Shown here: positions 33,772 to 43,987 of the stretch, in pieces
Numbering within the stretch: the first letter of the stretch is position 1
Layout of the letters: each line of letters begins with the position of its first letter
DNA from: Schizophyllum amplum
Lineage: Eukaryota; Basidiomycota; Agaricomycetes; Agaricales; Schizophyllaceae
Length of the DNA stretch: 64,000 bases
Reading direction: 5' to 3'
Assembly: GCA_007026445.1 (NCBI GenBank)
Contig: VDMD01000026.1
Location: forward strand, 1 to 64,000
Notes under the pieces: model-generated
Databases searched by the model: none
Seen by the model: the letters and a program-made list of their open reading frames with translations, nothing else
What the model was told of the DNA's origin: nothing
Position numbers and translations under genes: made by a program

Positions 33772-35005
33772 CAACGCCTCCCCAACCCCCTTCCCCGACG
33801 CCGGGTTCTGCCCCGTAATCAACCGCCCATCCACGACCACCCGCGCCTCAAACGGCCCCGCACTCTCGAACTTCGCGCCCAGCTCCCGGAGCCGGTGCTC
33901 CGGCTGGAACGGGATCGCGTCCGTCTTCTGCAGCTGCGTCTCCTCGGTGTAGGTGAGGCAGGTCGCGGCGCGGTTTTTGAAGATGGAGGCGCCCTGCGCG
34001 CCGCCGGTGACGGGATCAGACGCGTCGGTGACGCCGACGAGGGCGGCGGGGCCGTGGCAGACGGCGGAGACGATCTTGTTGGAGCGCCAGAACTGGATGA
34101 GAGAAGAATCAGCACGGGCGAGAGAAGAATCAGCGCGCTGAAGGGCGAAAGGGGGGAGGGGAGGGTCCAAGATAATCCGAATCTCGGATGCGGAGGTTGG
34201 ATGAATTCAAAAGAGGGAAGAATAGCAGGCAAGGCAAGGCGGCCTCATATAGCGGAAAAACGGGCCCCATCATCACGGAAAGTAACGCAAATCTAGTAAC
34301 GCACCGTGTTCGCCAACTTCACATTCACCGGGTCCGTCGCGAGGTCGATCACGGGCCCGTGGCCCCCGACGTAGAAGATGGCCGCGTAGTCGGCGGCGTC
34401 GACGTCCGAGAGCTTCTTCGCAGAGGCGAGCTTTTGCTTCACGGTCTCGTCCGCGAGGAACTTTTGGCTTTCCTCGTCCTTGAAGAGCTGGAAGGGGAGG
34501 TCGTTAGCATACGAAGGTGATGTCGTCAGGACACGGAAGTGGACGACGTTAGGACACGACTTTGCCACTGCATGCACGTCCAGCGATTTATATCGAACGA
34601 AAAATCCAAGACTTTCGAACGAAAACAATCCAAGACTGTTGAACGAAAACAATCCAAGACTGCTGAACGAAATAAAAAAAGTCCAAGACGAACCTCGACG
34701 CTAGCCGGGTCGACGGGCGGGTTCGGGCCCAGAGGCGCCGCAAAGTCGATTTCGTAGAGCGGGGCGAGGATGTAGTAGGGGTGCGCGGCCTCAGAAAGGT
34801 ACCAGCCCTGGAGAGCAGTCAGCGATGCATCGGAAGTAGCGCAGCGACCCATCGCGGGTAGCGCAGCGACCCATCGGGGGGTAGCGCAGCGACCCGTCGG
34901 GGGTGGCCCGCGTAGCAGTGCCAGACGTACGCTCTCAGAGCCGGTGAGCGTATGCGTGACCGACGTGTAGACAAAGAGGATCTTCAGGAAATTCATGGGT
35001 TTCAT
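33751..35005 (-). CDS. DJ-1/PfpI-family protein, Hsp31/glyoxalase III-like, copy a, 5' end altered by a transposon
   Basis: Four exons: 35005-34931, 34807-34694, 34487-34305 and 34092-33751 (237 aa if read from the ATG inside the transposon end). Hsp31-type order is clear: KILFVYTSV, HPYYILAPLYEIDFAAPLG, DYAAIFYVGGHGPVIDL and the nucleophile elbow SAVCHGPAALV with its Cys, then DGRLITGQNPASG at the end. Relatives convert methylglyoxal to lactate without glutathione or act as stress chaperones, in the cytosol. The ancestral start, kept in copy b as MSKILFVYTS, is cut after the third codon by the element at 34,985-35,778; the element's inverted repeat supplies in-frame ATGs (MKPMNF then LKILFVYTS). 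The usual promoter now lies about 2 kb away, so expression is doubtful. Introns 1 and 2 contain tandem copies of their own 3' regions. Confidence 0.85.
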
Positions 35006-35778
35006 TTAAATTCTCAACGTCGTTGACGATCGTCTGATTTAAATGGGCATGAACTCTAGTCAGATACATTGAACAAAGCTTACCTCATATAGCAAGTATA
35101 CACAGCCTGTTCTGATTGCTTACTGGTGTACATATACACCTTCAACACATCGCCATGACGAGTGGAGAAAAGTTAAAACAAGGCCTCCGCGGCACGCGAA
35201 CAGCCCACGTGACCTCATCGGACCGCCGGGACCGACGTTCCGATTGATCGCCCAAGATCGCGTGTTCTTGTCCTCAACGACGCTGGTGACACAGCCGCGC
35301 GCCCCTCGCGCCTTGGTGCGACTGATGTTGTATCCCACTTTTCCTTTTGTGAATTCTCCTTGGGCAAAGAGTACACAAGCAGCGGGATGAGGCCATCAAG
35401 ACGTCACAATCCCCCATTCTGTGTGGCCCAAGTGTGGCCTTCGCTTCATCACTTCCGACTGTCTTCTATGTGTACTGGCTATCACAGGTCAGCAGTTCTT
35501 TCATTGTCCGAGCTACCCTTGCCTCATTACCGCTTCAACGCGGAATTTAAAAAGTTTAAACTATTCAATTCATAAAATTTACGTAGCACACCTGCAGTTT
35601 GGCCCGATAGAGCACTTCAGGGGTGCTACTGGCATGGAGTATGAAGCCCTTGTGCACTTTTACAACTTGAGAACCGGGCCAGCGAGCCGTGACGGGGTCA
35701 AAGCTTGAATGCAAGGCCATTTAAATTGGACGTTCGTCAACGACGTTGGAAATTTAAATGAAACCCATGCAGCTTATG
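34985..35778. mobile_element. hAT-like non-autonomous DNA transposon in DJ-1 gene a
   Basis: Inverted repeats of about 54 bp: 34,995-35,048 begins atgggtttcatttaaatt and 35,715-35,768 ends aatttaaatgaaacccat. The outer ends are CAGGAAA and its weakly matching partner TATG (reverse CATA). Flanks GGATCTT at 34,978-34,984 and 35,779-35,785 form a 7-bp target duplication, 8 bp with one mismatch, fitting hAT-type insertion. No transposase is recognised in the 0.8-kb body. Comparison with the intact copy b at 59,425-59,445 shows the exact empty site. Confidence 0.78.
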
Positions 35779-35807
35779 GGATCTTGGACATCGTGGTAGA
35801 TGGCTTA

Positions 35808-36898
35808 CAGACCTTTCGGAAATGCTTGCTTGATTGGGAAGGTGATCAGATCAAAAATCAAAATGGCGAGAAATCGAGAAAATGAGAATGGCGCCCTGCG
35901 GCGTCGTCAGCTACGTCCTGGTGTACGAGATAAATACAGATGAGTTGAGCAAGCCTGTACCTTTGCCTGAGAGCAAGAACGGAGTGAAAAGCTGCTCCCC
36001 ACGGGGCCCGACGCCCGGACACGTCATCCTGAGCGCGCCTCGACGCGGGCGGCCTGCAGCGCCGCCACAGTGCCATGCTAGGTCGCGCATACCCCTTGGA
36101 AACTGTATGTAGCCAATATATATATACGCTAGAGCACACAGACAGTGTAAAGCCAGTCATGAGCTGTATGTAAGCAGTAGCATTGCTACCTGCAGTGCCG
36201 CCGCCGCGCTGCTGGTGCGCTTGCACCCAATCTTCTCACTATCTGGCGGTCTAGGAGCCCTTTGCGAACGCACAGACTGCTACTATGGTGCAGGAAGGTA
36301 TCTTTATGAAGGGAAGTGGTTGATTGCGTCGTCTCCCGTCCAGCTGCCGAAGGCCACGTAAAGGGCCGTGCTACAGGGCCGTCATGCTGAGTATGCTGCC
36401 TCAGCAGCGTCGGCTGCGTTCTCTGTGCTCCTCAGACGAGCACAGGCAGATCTCATGACGCGCGGATGTGCGCCGCTATTGTCCTCCGGGAACACAGCCA
36501 TGCGATGTCATCTAGCGCGGTCACCTCGAGAGGAGTACACTATCTGTACATCCATAGGTCCTACCCAAATACATCTGACTCTCATTCAACGAGGCCACAA
36601 CGATTCCAAGGCAGAACGAACCGCTGGAGGCAGGCGAAGGCCGCCCGCGTCGAGGCGCGCTCCGGATGACGTGTCCGAGCGGCGGGCCCCCCGTTTCTCG
36701 GCGTGGGGAGCAGCTTTTCACTCCGTTCTTTCTCTCAGGAAATGGTACAAGCTTGCTGAACTCAACTGTATTTATCTCGTGCACCAGGACGCAGCCGACG
36801 CCGCCGCAGGGCGCCATTCTCATTTTCTCGATTTCTCGCCATTTTCGATTTTTGATCTGATCACCTTCCCAATCAAGCAAGCATTTCCGAAAGGTCTG
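35808..36898. mobile_element. MITE with about 250-bp inverted repeats flanked by TA (Tc1/mariner-like)
   Basis: The left end, CAGACCTTTCGGAAATGC at 35,808, and right end, its reverse complement ending at 36,898, continue as roughly 90% matching arms for about 250 bp. TA dinucleotides flank both sides (35,806-35,807 and 36,899-36,900), as for Tc1/mariner insertion. No transposase was found in the 1.1-kb body; its ORFs are mirror products of the two arms. It lies 29 bp beyond the hAT-like element, inside the former 5' UTR or promoter of DJ-1 gene a. Confidence 0.8.
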
Positions 36899-36939
36899 TA
36901 GATGCTGTACGTTGAGGGGAAATTGAGGATAGAACGACG

Positions 36940-37165
36940 AGGATAATCAACGCGACGAGGCGACCTTAAATACGGTGGCGAGCGAGAGAGAGACGCTGAA
37001 CAACCACGTCAGAGTGAATCATTATTTCTTTAAACTTCGTCAGTTCAAAGACTCGACAATTGGTTGGTTGTTCCGATTCGGGGGAGGCCGAAACGGCGTA
37101 GACAGCCAATGAGCGAGCTACGATCGGACATTCTCCCGAATTGGAATAGCCTGAACAGCCAATGA
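36940..37165. promoter_or_regulatory. Original DJ-1 gene a promoter, now displaced; shared with divergent P2
   Basis: The sequence from about 36,960 (ttaaatacggtggcgagcgag) to 37,160 matches the DJ-1 gene b promoter at 59,545-59,735. It keeps a TATA-like stretch in the minus direction, CCAAT boxes (attggttgg near 37,060; gccaatgag near 37,105) and a worn version of the CCGATTCGGG palindrome near 37,073. The P2 gene probably starts to the right on the plus strand. Confidence 0.55.
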
Positions 37166-38394
37166 GCACGGTGACTCACTCATACTTAAATCATGTCCTG
37201 CCCGAAACTCCCTATTATCCTAAGCCTGTCCTTCATAAGTGGTCAGCTGTTTGTACATCATTGTCGGAGGCAACGTGTTGGTTGGAGGCGCCCGTGGGCT
37301 ACAAGGGGTTACAGGGAATTTGTCGGGCCGAGAAGTCCGAGGCTCCATCTGCTGCCTGGCTCGGCCACCAGTGTCTTCTTCGTAGCGTTGCCTTTCTCTC
37401 ATGTCGATCTTGAATTTCAGCGTCTTATGTCTCCCTCGAGAACCGCAAGCACGAGTTTGAGATCGCAAGGACAGCCCAAGCCGGAGCACGTACAGGACGT
37501 CGTCGGGCTTGACCTGAGCAACGCTCTACGGAGTGCCCCGCTACACGAAAGGCTGCACTGTGTCCACATAGGACGAGGGCGCGAGCAGCGCACGTTAGGT
37601 GAAGCAAGGAAACCAGGTGCGTAGTCAATCATGTCCAGCATCGGCGCTTGAAGTGACCCCCGCGCCAGACGCTTATTGCGAGGAAGTAGGGCCGGGTCTA
37701 TGCAGGTCTCTGCGTCTCCCTGCAGTGCTTTTCAATCTCGACGAACACCGACATGGACTTCAGCCCTGCGCGAACGCGCGACCCGGGGAAGGCTGGGACT
37801 CAACGATTCTCATAGGGAGCGTCGAGTACCGCGAGGAGAGCAGGCGCGTACAGAGAGCACTCGGCTTGCGAATATCTTGAGCTGACCCTTTTTCCTGTAG
37901 CGCGGCGTACATTCACTGCAGCGCGGCGTACATTCACTGCGCAAGATCTCCTCGCATTATCGAATGATCGACGTTGCCCCCGGCGTCTCCAACATGCCCC
38001 CGCCGTCTTCAACATGCCCCCGGCGTCTTCCTCAACCAGGCTCCACAATCGTGCCCCACACATCTTCCTCAACCAGGCTCCGGCTTCGCTGGGACAGCGC
38101 TTGAAAGTCGCATCTGCACCGCTCCCTGCATGACATGCTCGCGTGGATCTCAACCTGCCGCCTCTACCTGCCGTCGGTCTCCCTCAACTCGCTGTCGGCC
38201 TCCCTCTACCCGCCATCGGCCTCACTCCACCCGCCGTTGGTCTCCCTCCACCCGCCTTTGGTGTCCCTCAACTCGCCATCGTTCAACCAATCGCTCCATC
38301 TGGATACCCTATCCGTCCCCGGCATCTCGCCGCGCAATCTCGTCTCCGGCCTCGCCGCCTTCAAGAACGGAACACCCTCGACTTGGGGAATATG

Positions 38395-38600
38395 AAGACC
38401 AGTCCGACGATGCGACGGTGCGACGGTGCGACGGTGCGAGGCCACATCGACGGTGCGAGGCCAGTCCGAAGCAGACGACGCGAGATCAGGCCGACGGTGC
38501 GAGGCCAGTCCGACCGGTGCGAGGTCAGTCCGAATCAGACGATGCGAGGGCCGTCCGGATCAGACGATGCGAGGCCAGTCTGACCATGCATGACAAGCTC
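38395..38600 (+). repeat. cgatgcgaggccagtccga array inside P2
   Basis: About nine degenerate units of 17-20 bp between aagaccagtccgacgatgcg and gaccatgcatgacaagctcgacga. The same flanks in P1 (reverse complement of about 12,775-12,835) enclose a single unit, so the array grew inside this copy. Related units are seen at 40,850-41,240 (other strand) and 61,260-61,560. Confidence 0.75.
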
Positions 38601-38699
38601 GACGAGGTCAAACCAGGTCGACGATCTACGATCCACGACCACAATGACACGAAAAGGCCCGCCGGTCTATATAAGACCAGCTCCACACCTCCCGTACAC

Positions 38700-38895
38700 C
38701 GCCAGTGAGCGATCTTCACCTCCCATACACGCCAGTCAGCGATCTACGCTTCCCGTACACACCAGTGAGCGATCTGCACCTCCCCGGACACGCCAGTCAG
38801 CGATCTGCACCTCCCCGGACACGCCAGTCAGCGATCTGCACCTCCCCGGGCACGCCAGTCAGCGATCTGCACCTCCCCTGCATGCCAGTGAGCAA
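38700..38895 (+). repeat. 31-bp tandem repeat, about 6 units
   Basis: Units of the form gccagtcagcgatctgcacctccccggacac. Period and sequence differ from the array just upstream. No splice signals inside. Confidence 0.88.
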
Positions 38896-38969
38896 GCCTT
38901 CCTGGACCGTGCCCGACTTCTCGGCTGACGTTCGCTGCTTTAGAGCTGGGTATGTATATCCGACGAGGA

Positions 38970-39390
38970 ACGCGTCGGGGCCGCGTCTAGGAAGGAGAAC
39001 GACCCTCGTCTAGGAAGGAGAACCACCCTCGTCTAGGAAGGAGAACCACAGTCGGAGAAGGAAACGCACGCGCGCCAGGAAGGAGAACCACCCGCGTCCA
39101 GGAAGGACATCGACGCGCGCCAGGAAGGAAACGCACGCACGTCAGGGAAGGACACCGACGCGCGCCTGGTCACCTGGGGACAGCGGAGGAGGATGCGTCA
39201 GGGCACCTGGCGAGGTGGGAAGGTCACCTGGGGACAGCGGAGGATGCGTCAGGGCACCTGGGGAAAGCGGAGGATGCGTCAGGTCATCTGGCGAAAGCGG
39301 AGGATGCGTCAGGGCATCTGGGGACACCGACGCGCGCCAGGTCATCCAGGGAAAGCGGAGTATGCGTCAGATCATCAAGGGACAGCGGAG
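38970..39390 (+). repeat. Two minisatellites: aggaaggagaaccaccctcgtct and gcggaggatgcgtcagggcacctgggga
   Basis: The first has about seven units of 23-24 bp (38,970-39,150). The second has about seven units of 28-31 bp (39,170-39,390). Both lie within the P2 interval. Confidence 0.85.
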
Positions 39391-39439
39391 GCGGCGAAGG
39401 AGGATGCGGGGGACTTGGACGAGCAGAGACATGCGTCGG

Positions 39440-39665
39440 TCTCGGGCGAGGTGGGAAGAAGCGTTGAGCAGAGCGAGGGGGGAAGGTCGGAGCGAGGGGC
39501 GAAGAGTTTTCGAACGGAGCGAGGGGAGGACGTCGTCGAACGGATCGAGGGGAAGACGCCGTCGAACGGTTCGAGGCGAAGACGTCCTTGAACGGAGGGA
39601 GGGAAGAAGCGTGGAGCAGAGCGAGTGGCAGACGTCGTCAAACGGAGCGAGGGGAGGACATACGA
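39440..39665 (+). repeat. gagcgaggggaagacgtcgtcgaacgg array next to the P2 GTGCGTGTC intron
   Basis: About six degenerate units of 26-29 bp. In P1 the corresponding segment before the same intron (about 12,110-12,160, minus strand, VAEQSEG) is single, so this is a copy-specific expansion of a former exon. Confidence 0.65.
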
Positions 39666-39994
39666 TCGAACTCTCGTGTGCGTGTCACTCATCGTCCTCG
39701 CAATCCCTTTGCTGACCGCTTCGTACAGTGAACTATACATCCATCCTCGTACAGTGAACCATCCTCACATCAAGCGTCGACGGCGTCCTAGCCAACTCGA
39801 TGTCCCTGGGAACCCCCTGGATGTCCCTACCCACCTCAACGTCGCGCAACTCACTCGCCGACCTCGACCGCCACGAAGACCATCGTCCAGAACCTGGACC
39901 ACCGTCCTTATCCTCTCGCCACCACATCCAGAAGTTCCCATCATACCCCCTTCAACACAGTGTGCCCTCGAACCCGACCTGAGGTAGCCCCGGC

Positions 39995-40235
39995 CTCGAC
40001 AATTTCAGGAAGTACGTCGACAATTTCAGGAAGTACGTCGACAGCTTTCAGGAAGTACGTCGAGAGCTTTCAGGAAGTACGTCGACAGCTTTCAGGAAGT
40101 ACGTCGACAGCTTTCAGGAAGTACGCGAGCTCTCGACGAAGTCACGTGACTGCCACGAATTGCGGAACTTCAAGGTCCCTCTAACTTCAAGGTCCCTCTA
40201 ACGTCAAGGTCCCTCTAACGTCAAGGTCCCTCTCA
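39995..40235 (+). repeat. tttcaggaagtacgtcgacagc and aacttcaaggtccctct arrays
   Basis: First array about 39,998-40,130, six units of 21-22 bp. Second array about 40,160-40,235, four units of 17-18 bp. They follow the end of P2 directly. Confidence 0.85.
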
Positions 40236-40319
40236 ACTTCCCCGATCTTACCGGCCCGCGCGCGCGCTGGTTTGCGAAGGCCTTCACCTAGACGGGTTGG
40301 TGCTCGAACTCCCTTTAGA

Positions 40320-40790
40320 AGACCTCAGCCCAAGTCGGACGCCGACCTCCGCCAAGTCAGACGCTGAATCTTCACCAAGTCGGACGCCGACCTTCACCAA
40401 GTTGGCGCTGACCTTCACCAAGTTGGCGCTGACCCTCGAGGTGGAGAACCTAGTCGTCGGCGTCGAGAGCCTGATCTTCGATGTGGAGGACCTGGTCGCT
40501 CGACGTGGAGAACCTGGTCGCTCGACATCGAGAACCTAGTCGCTCGACATAGAGAGCCTGATCGCTCGACGTGGAGAGCCTAGCCGTCGACGTGCCCCTC
40601 GACGGAAAGCCTGGCCGCCGACAACGAGAGCCTGATCGCTCGACGTCGAAGCTTGGCCGTCGACGTGGAGGCTGATCGCTCGACGTCGAGAGCCTGGCCT
40701 TCGACCCGGCCGCGCGATGTGTGTCCCCCCGGCCGCGCGAAGTGTGTCCCCCTGGCCGCGCGAAGTGTGTCCCCCCGGCCGCGCGAAAAG
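40320..40790 (+). repeat. Series of degenerate tandem repeats
   Basis: Successive arrays with units near cgccgaccttcaccaagtcgga, ctcgacgtggagaacctggtcg and gtgtccccccggccgcgcgaa. A long open frame on the minus strand crosses them only because the units lack stops. Confidence 0.75.
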
Positions 40791-40849
40791 CTCCTCCCCG
40801 CCCACGCAGTGCTCCTGCTCGACCATGCGACGTTCCTCCTCGCTCGTTG

Positions 40850-41245
40850 CCCTTCTCGCATCCGTCGGACTGGCCTCGCATCGTCATCGCCAGACTAGCC
40901 TCGCATCGCCTAACTAGCCTCGCTGGTCGAGCTGCAGCCGCGTCGTCGAGCTGCCCTTGCATCGTCATACGGGCCTCGCATCGTCGAGCTGGTCTCGCAA
41001 CGCCGAGCAGCCCTCGCACCGCTGAGCTGCCCTCCGACCGCCGAGATGCCCTCCGACCGCCGAATAGCCCTCGCCTCGTCGAGCTGTCCTCGCTGGTCGA
41101 GCTGGCCTCACATCGGCGAGCTGGCCTCTCCCATCGTCGATCTGCCCTCGCATCGTCAAACTGGCCTCGCATCGCCGAATTGTCCTCGCCATCGTCGAAA
41201 TGCCCTCGCGTCGTCGAGCTGCCCTCGCATCGCCGAGCTGGTTTC
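40850..41245 (-). repeat. cgatgcgagggcagctcgacga array (inverted relative to 38.4 and 61.3 kb)
   Basis: About 18 degenerate units read on the minus strand as cgatgcgaggncagctcgacga. The family matches the P2 and P4 arrays but lies on the opposite strand. Confidence 0.7.
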
Positions 41246-41299
41246 GACTCCGAAGGCGACAAGGTCCGGATTCCGAAGGCGACAAGGTTCCGATTCCGA

Positions 41300-42400
41300 T
41301 GGTAGCGAAGTCCCCATGACAGACGACGCGCCCATATACCGAAGTGGAAGAGGAGCGGGATACGGGGGACACACTTCGCGCGGCCGGGGAAATGCATCTT
41401 ACGTGGTTGAGGACGCGCAGTCGTCATGCGTTCTCTTTGCCAGGCGCGAACTGTCTCTTTGGGGTATGCGCTGGCGGCTAGCAATGCCCGTATCGGCGAC
41501 GAGCATTGCGCGTATGGACAACGACCGCCGCGTATTGGGCGCATGGGCGTCGAATAGCGGACGACGAGCATTGGACTACGATCATCGGAGGGCGCGGGCG
41601 ATGGGTGCAGCTTCACGCTCACCGTACGCGTCGGTGAGCGAGTCCCTTCCTCAAACCGTCCTCAACCTACTGGCTGACGCTCGTTCGAAAGGAGCGGTAT
41701 CTCGACCGGGCGGCGAGCGAGCGTCAGTTGTCCGAGCGCCGAGCGAGCGGCTATGCACGAGCAGCACGCGCATATCAAATTCGAGGCGACCTGACGTAGT
41801 TCGGGATGGACGCTGCTTTCGAACCGAGAGGGTGGTGGTCGGACTGGCCATCGAACCTGCACGGTACGCGCGTCTGGGCATAGAACGATGCGCGCTTCTG
41901 GCCATGAACAGTACGCGCGCATCTGGGAACCCGAAGCAGGCGGAGAAGGAGGTTGGCGATCGAACGCGCAGGTGCGTGTCAGTAAACCTTCCATGCGCGT
42001 TCTGCTTGCTGACGGAATCTGCATAGGCTCGTCTGCTCCCATGGTCTGTCAAGTAGCAAGGACCAAGGACGTAGCAAGTAGCAAGGACGTGGCAAGGACC
42101 AAGGACGTAGCAAGGGTCAACAACGTAGCAAGGGTCAACAACGTAGCAAGCACCATCCACATTGCACTCCCCTCTGTTCCCCATCGCTCGTCTTGCAACG
42201 TCCGCGACCTCCTCGACCTCTCGTGGCTGCGCATGAAGACTGTCTTCAGGAACCTCATCCATCACCTCCCTACCCGCGATCTCGCATCCCGGACGTCCTC
42301 TTGCACTCCCTCCAACTCAACTTCTGTCTGTTTCCCTCCTCAACCGACATCGACGGCGGCATCTATGTGAAGTGCAGGAGCTGCCGTTGAAGTCACGTAA
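41300..42400 (+). pseudogene. P-family gene copy P3, 3' portion
   Basis: Colinear with 61,700-62,560: an intron-like segment tcggtgagcg...ctcaacctactggctgacg (about 41,631-41,680), then ARIWEPEAGGEGG, a GTGCGTGTCAG...TGCTGACGGAATCTGCATAG intron (about 41,970-42,029), an 18-bp array (aggaccaaggacgtagca, 42,058-42,150) and the segment RIPDVLLHSLQLNFC (about 42,280) ending before gaagtcacgtaa. It is convergent with NLR2, as P1 is with NLR1. No domain recognised. Confidence 0.4.
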
Positions 42401-42664
42401 TTTTACCCGTTCGAACCTTGCGAGTCAGATTCGATACCCGTCGCCTTGCGAGTCAAGTTCGAGCTTGCGCTTCCCCTCGCCCTCGCCGCGCCGACAGACG
42501 CGTCATGCTCTGCGCAGCCTTGCTTGGGGACGAAGTCGTAGTTGACGCTGGAGCGCAGTTCAACCGGCGCTGACGCTCGACATCGAGGCGAACCTGAGGC
42601 TAGCCGTTGATAGTTGGCCGTTGTCCGCCGACTCGGACTGCGCGACATGCACTATCGTCCAAGG

Positions 42665-42800
42665 ACGTCTGCTGCCCGCCGAGCCCGTGCTGCCGAACGT
42701 CGAGCTCGTGCTGCCGACCGTCGAGCTCGTGCTGCCAACCGTCGAGCTCGTGCTGCCAACCGTCGAGCTCGTGCTGCCAACCGTCGAGCTCGTGCTGTGC
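42665..42800 (+). repeat. 21-bp ccgtcgagctcgtgctgccaa array
   Basis: About six units of 21 bp, open as a 7-residue repeat (ELVLPTV) but without surrounding gene structure. Confidence 0.9.
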
Positions 42801-43189
42801 GGAGGGCGTCGCGCACTGCCCCTGGACCGGTCGTCGTGTACGGCCCTTGGGCCAGTCGTTCACGTCGAATCTTCTATCGTGAGCTCGCGTCAAGCGCTCA
42901 CTCGTGCCTCCATGATTCTCGACGCCTGGAGGGAACCTGTGGAAACGCAAGGACGATTGACGACGAGCCTTGCTTCGAGCGATGTCGACGAGATATGCTT
43001 GGTGCAAATCCGAGGACAACGGGTGCGGGCTACGTGGGACAATACCGCGGCGCTGCTGATCTGGCAAGCTAGATGCACGCGCTTCGGGCCCATCTCGATG
43101 GTATACGGCAGCGCACGCGTAGACGTGATGCGGTTATGGCAGGCAACGCGTTCTGCGAGAGGTCGAACATAGTTGCTCCGAGACGATAT

Positions 43190-43920
43190 GGCCGCTCCAA
43201 GGCGTCGTCCGAAGACGCTTTTGGGCCTTGGTCGCGGAGCGATTGGTGCGTACGCGCATCGCCCGCAACGAGTGCACGGCCGATGCTGTCAACGGTTTAG
43301 TTATTGGCACCATCGGCGACTGGTGCTTTCGTCGAAGAGGCCGCCACTGTCTCGCTCGCTGCAGATCGACCGACCTCATGCGGCTGCCTCGCCACAATCT
43401 ATGGTCGACCAACCAGCGTCGCCTCTCATGCGTACCTCGCAGCGACAGTAGGATTATATTCTATCACGGCATCTGCAGTCAGTCGAAGACTGCAAGCGGC
43501 GCTGACGCTCGAGGACTGCAAACGACCCTGACGCTTGAGGCGATATGTGGACGCGTCACAAAGGTGGGCATCCGATCGTTAGTCTTGCTGCGAAGCGCTC
43601 ACTCGACGCCACAGAGGTCAAAGTGACAGACTCTAGGGGGACTCGTCGGCATTGTCGGTCGTGTTACATATTTCTGGAATACATCGATGTCTCTGTGTCC
43701 GTGTCCCAATCGTATCCACTCTGTGTCCGTGTCCCAATCGTATCCATCGTGTGCTCGCCTAAATCCTGTCCGTCCTTCACCTCAGTCGTCTCGATGCGTG
43801 CGTCAGACGTCCAGCCGGCGCCCTACTCGCTCAGCGCTCAGCTCCTCCCTAACCATCGTCCGCTGTCCTTACACCCTACTGCCCGACGTATGCTCTGGAG
43901 GAAGAACTGTGAATAAATGA
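43190..43920 (+). repeat. NLR-tail block, copy 2
   Basis: Matches the reverse complement of 10,580-11,300 and in part 62,690-62,960. It sits immediately downstream of the NLR2 stop (43,988), the same relative position as in the other two copies. Segment 43,480-43,540 contains gctgacgctcgaggactgca and a second diverged copy, as in copy 1. Confidence 0.55.
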
Positions 43921-43987
43921 CAACGGGGGGTATGGTGTCCGCTCACTCACCAATCTCCTGTCGCTCAACCTCGACTCCGCGGCTTGC

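Larger units (their letters stand above)
37190..39985 (+). pseudogene. P-family gene copy P2, with several internal minisatellites
   Basis: Unrecognised gene or remnant lying divergent to DJ-1 gene a. Exon-like segments in order: PDAYCEEVGP and FNLDEHRHGL (after the intron ending CGCCAG at about 37,665), an intron ending TTGAGCTGACCCTTTTTCCTGTAG (about 37,902), a Ser/Leu-rich repeat stretch (38,155-38,290), GNMKTSPTMRR (about 38,390), the amplified cgatgcgaggccagtc array, further arrays, then EQSEWQTSSNGARGG (about 39,620), an intron ending CTGACCGCTTCGTACAG (39,729) and HIQKFPSYPLQ (about 39,930). The same order is found in P1 on the other strand. Coding frames are not continuous across the arrays, so I treat it as a probable pseudogene. 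Confidence 0.4.

Noticed and set aside
36368..36901. Protein-coding ORF in the 1.1-kb MITE
   Set aside because: The same peptide is read from the opposite arm on the other strand, as expected for inverted-repeat DNA; no transposase motif.
40450..41622. 390-aa minus-strand ORF with RRCEGSS-like repeats
   Set aside because: It crosses several minisatellites whose units lack stops, contains no known domain and overlaps P3 on the other strand.
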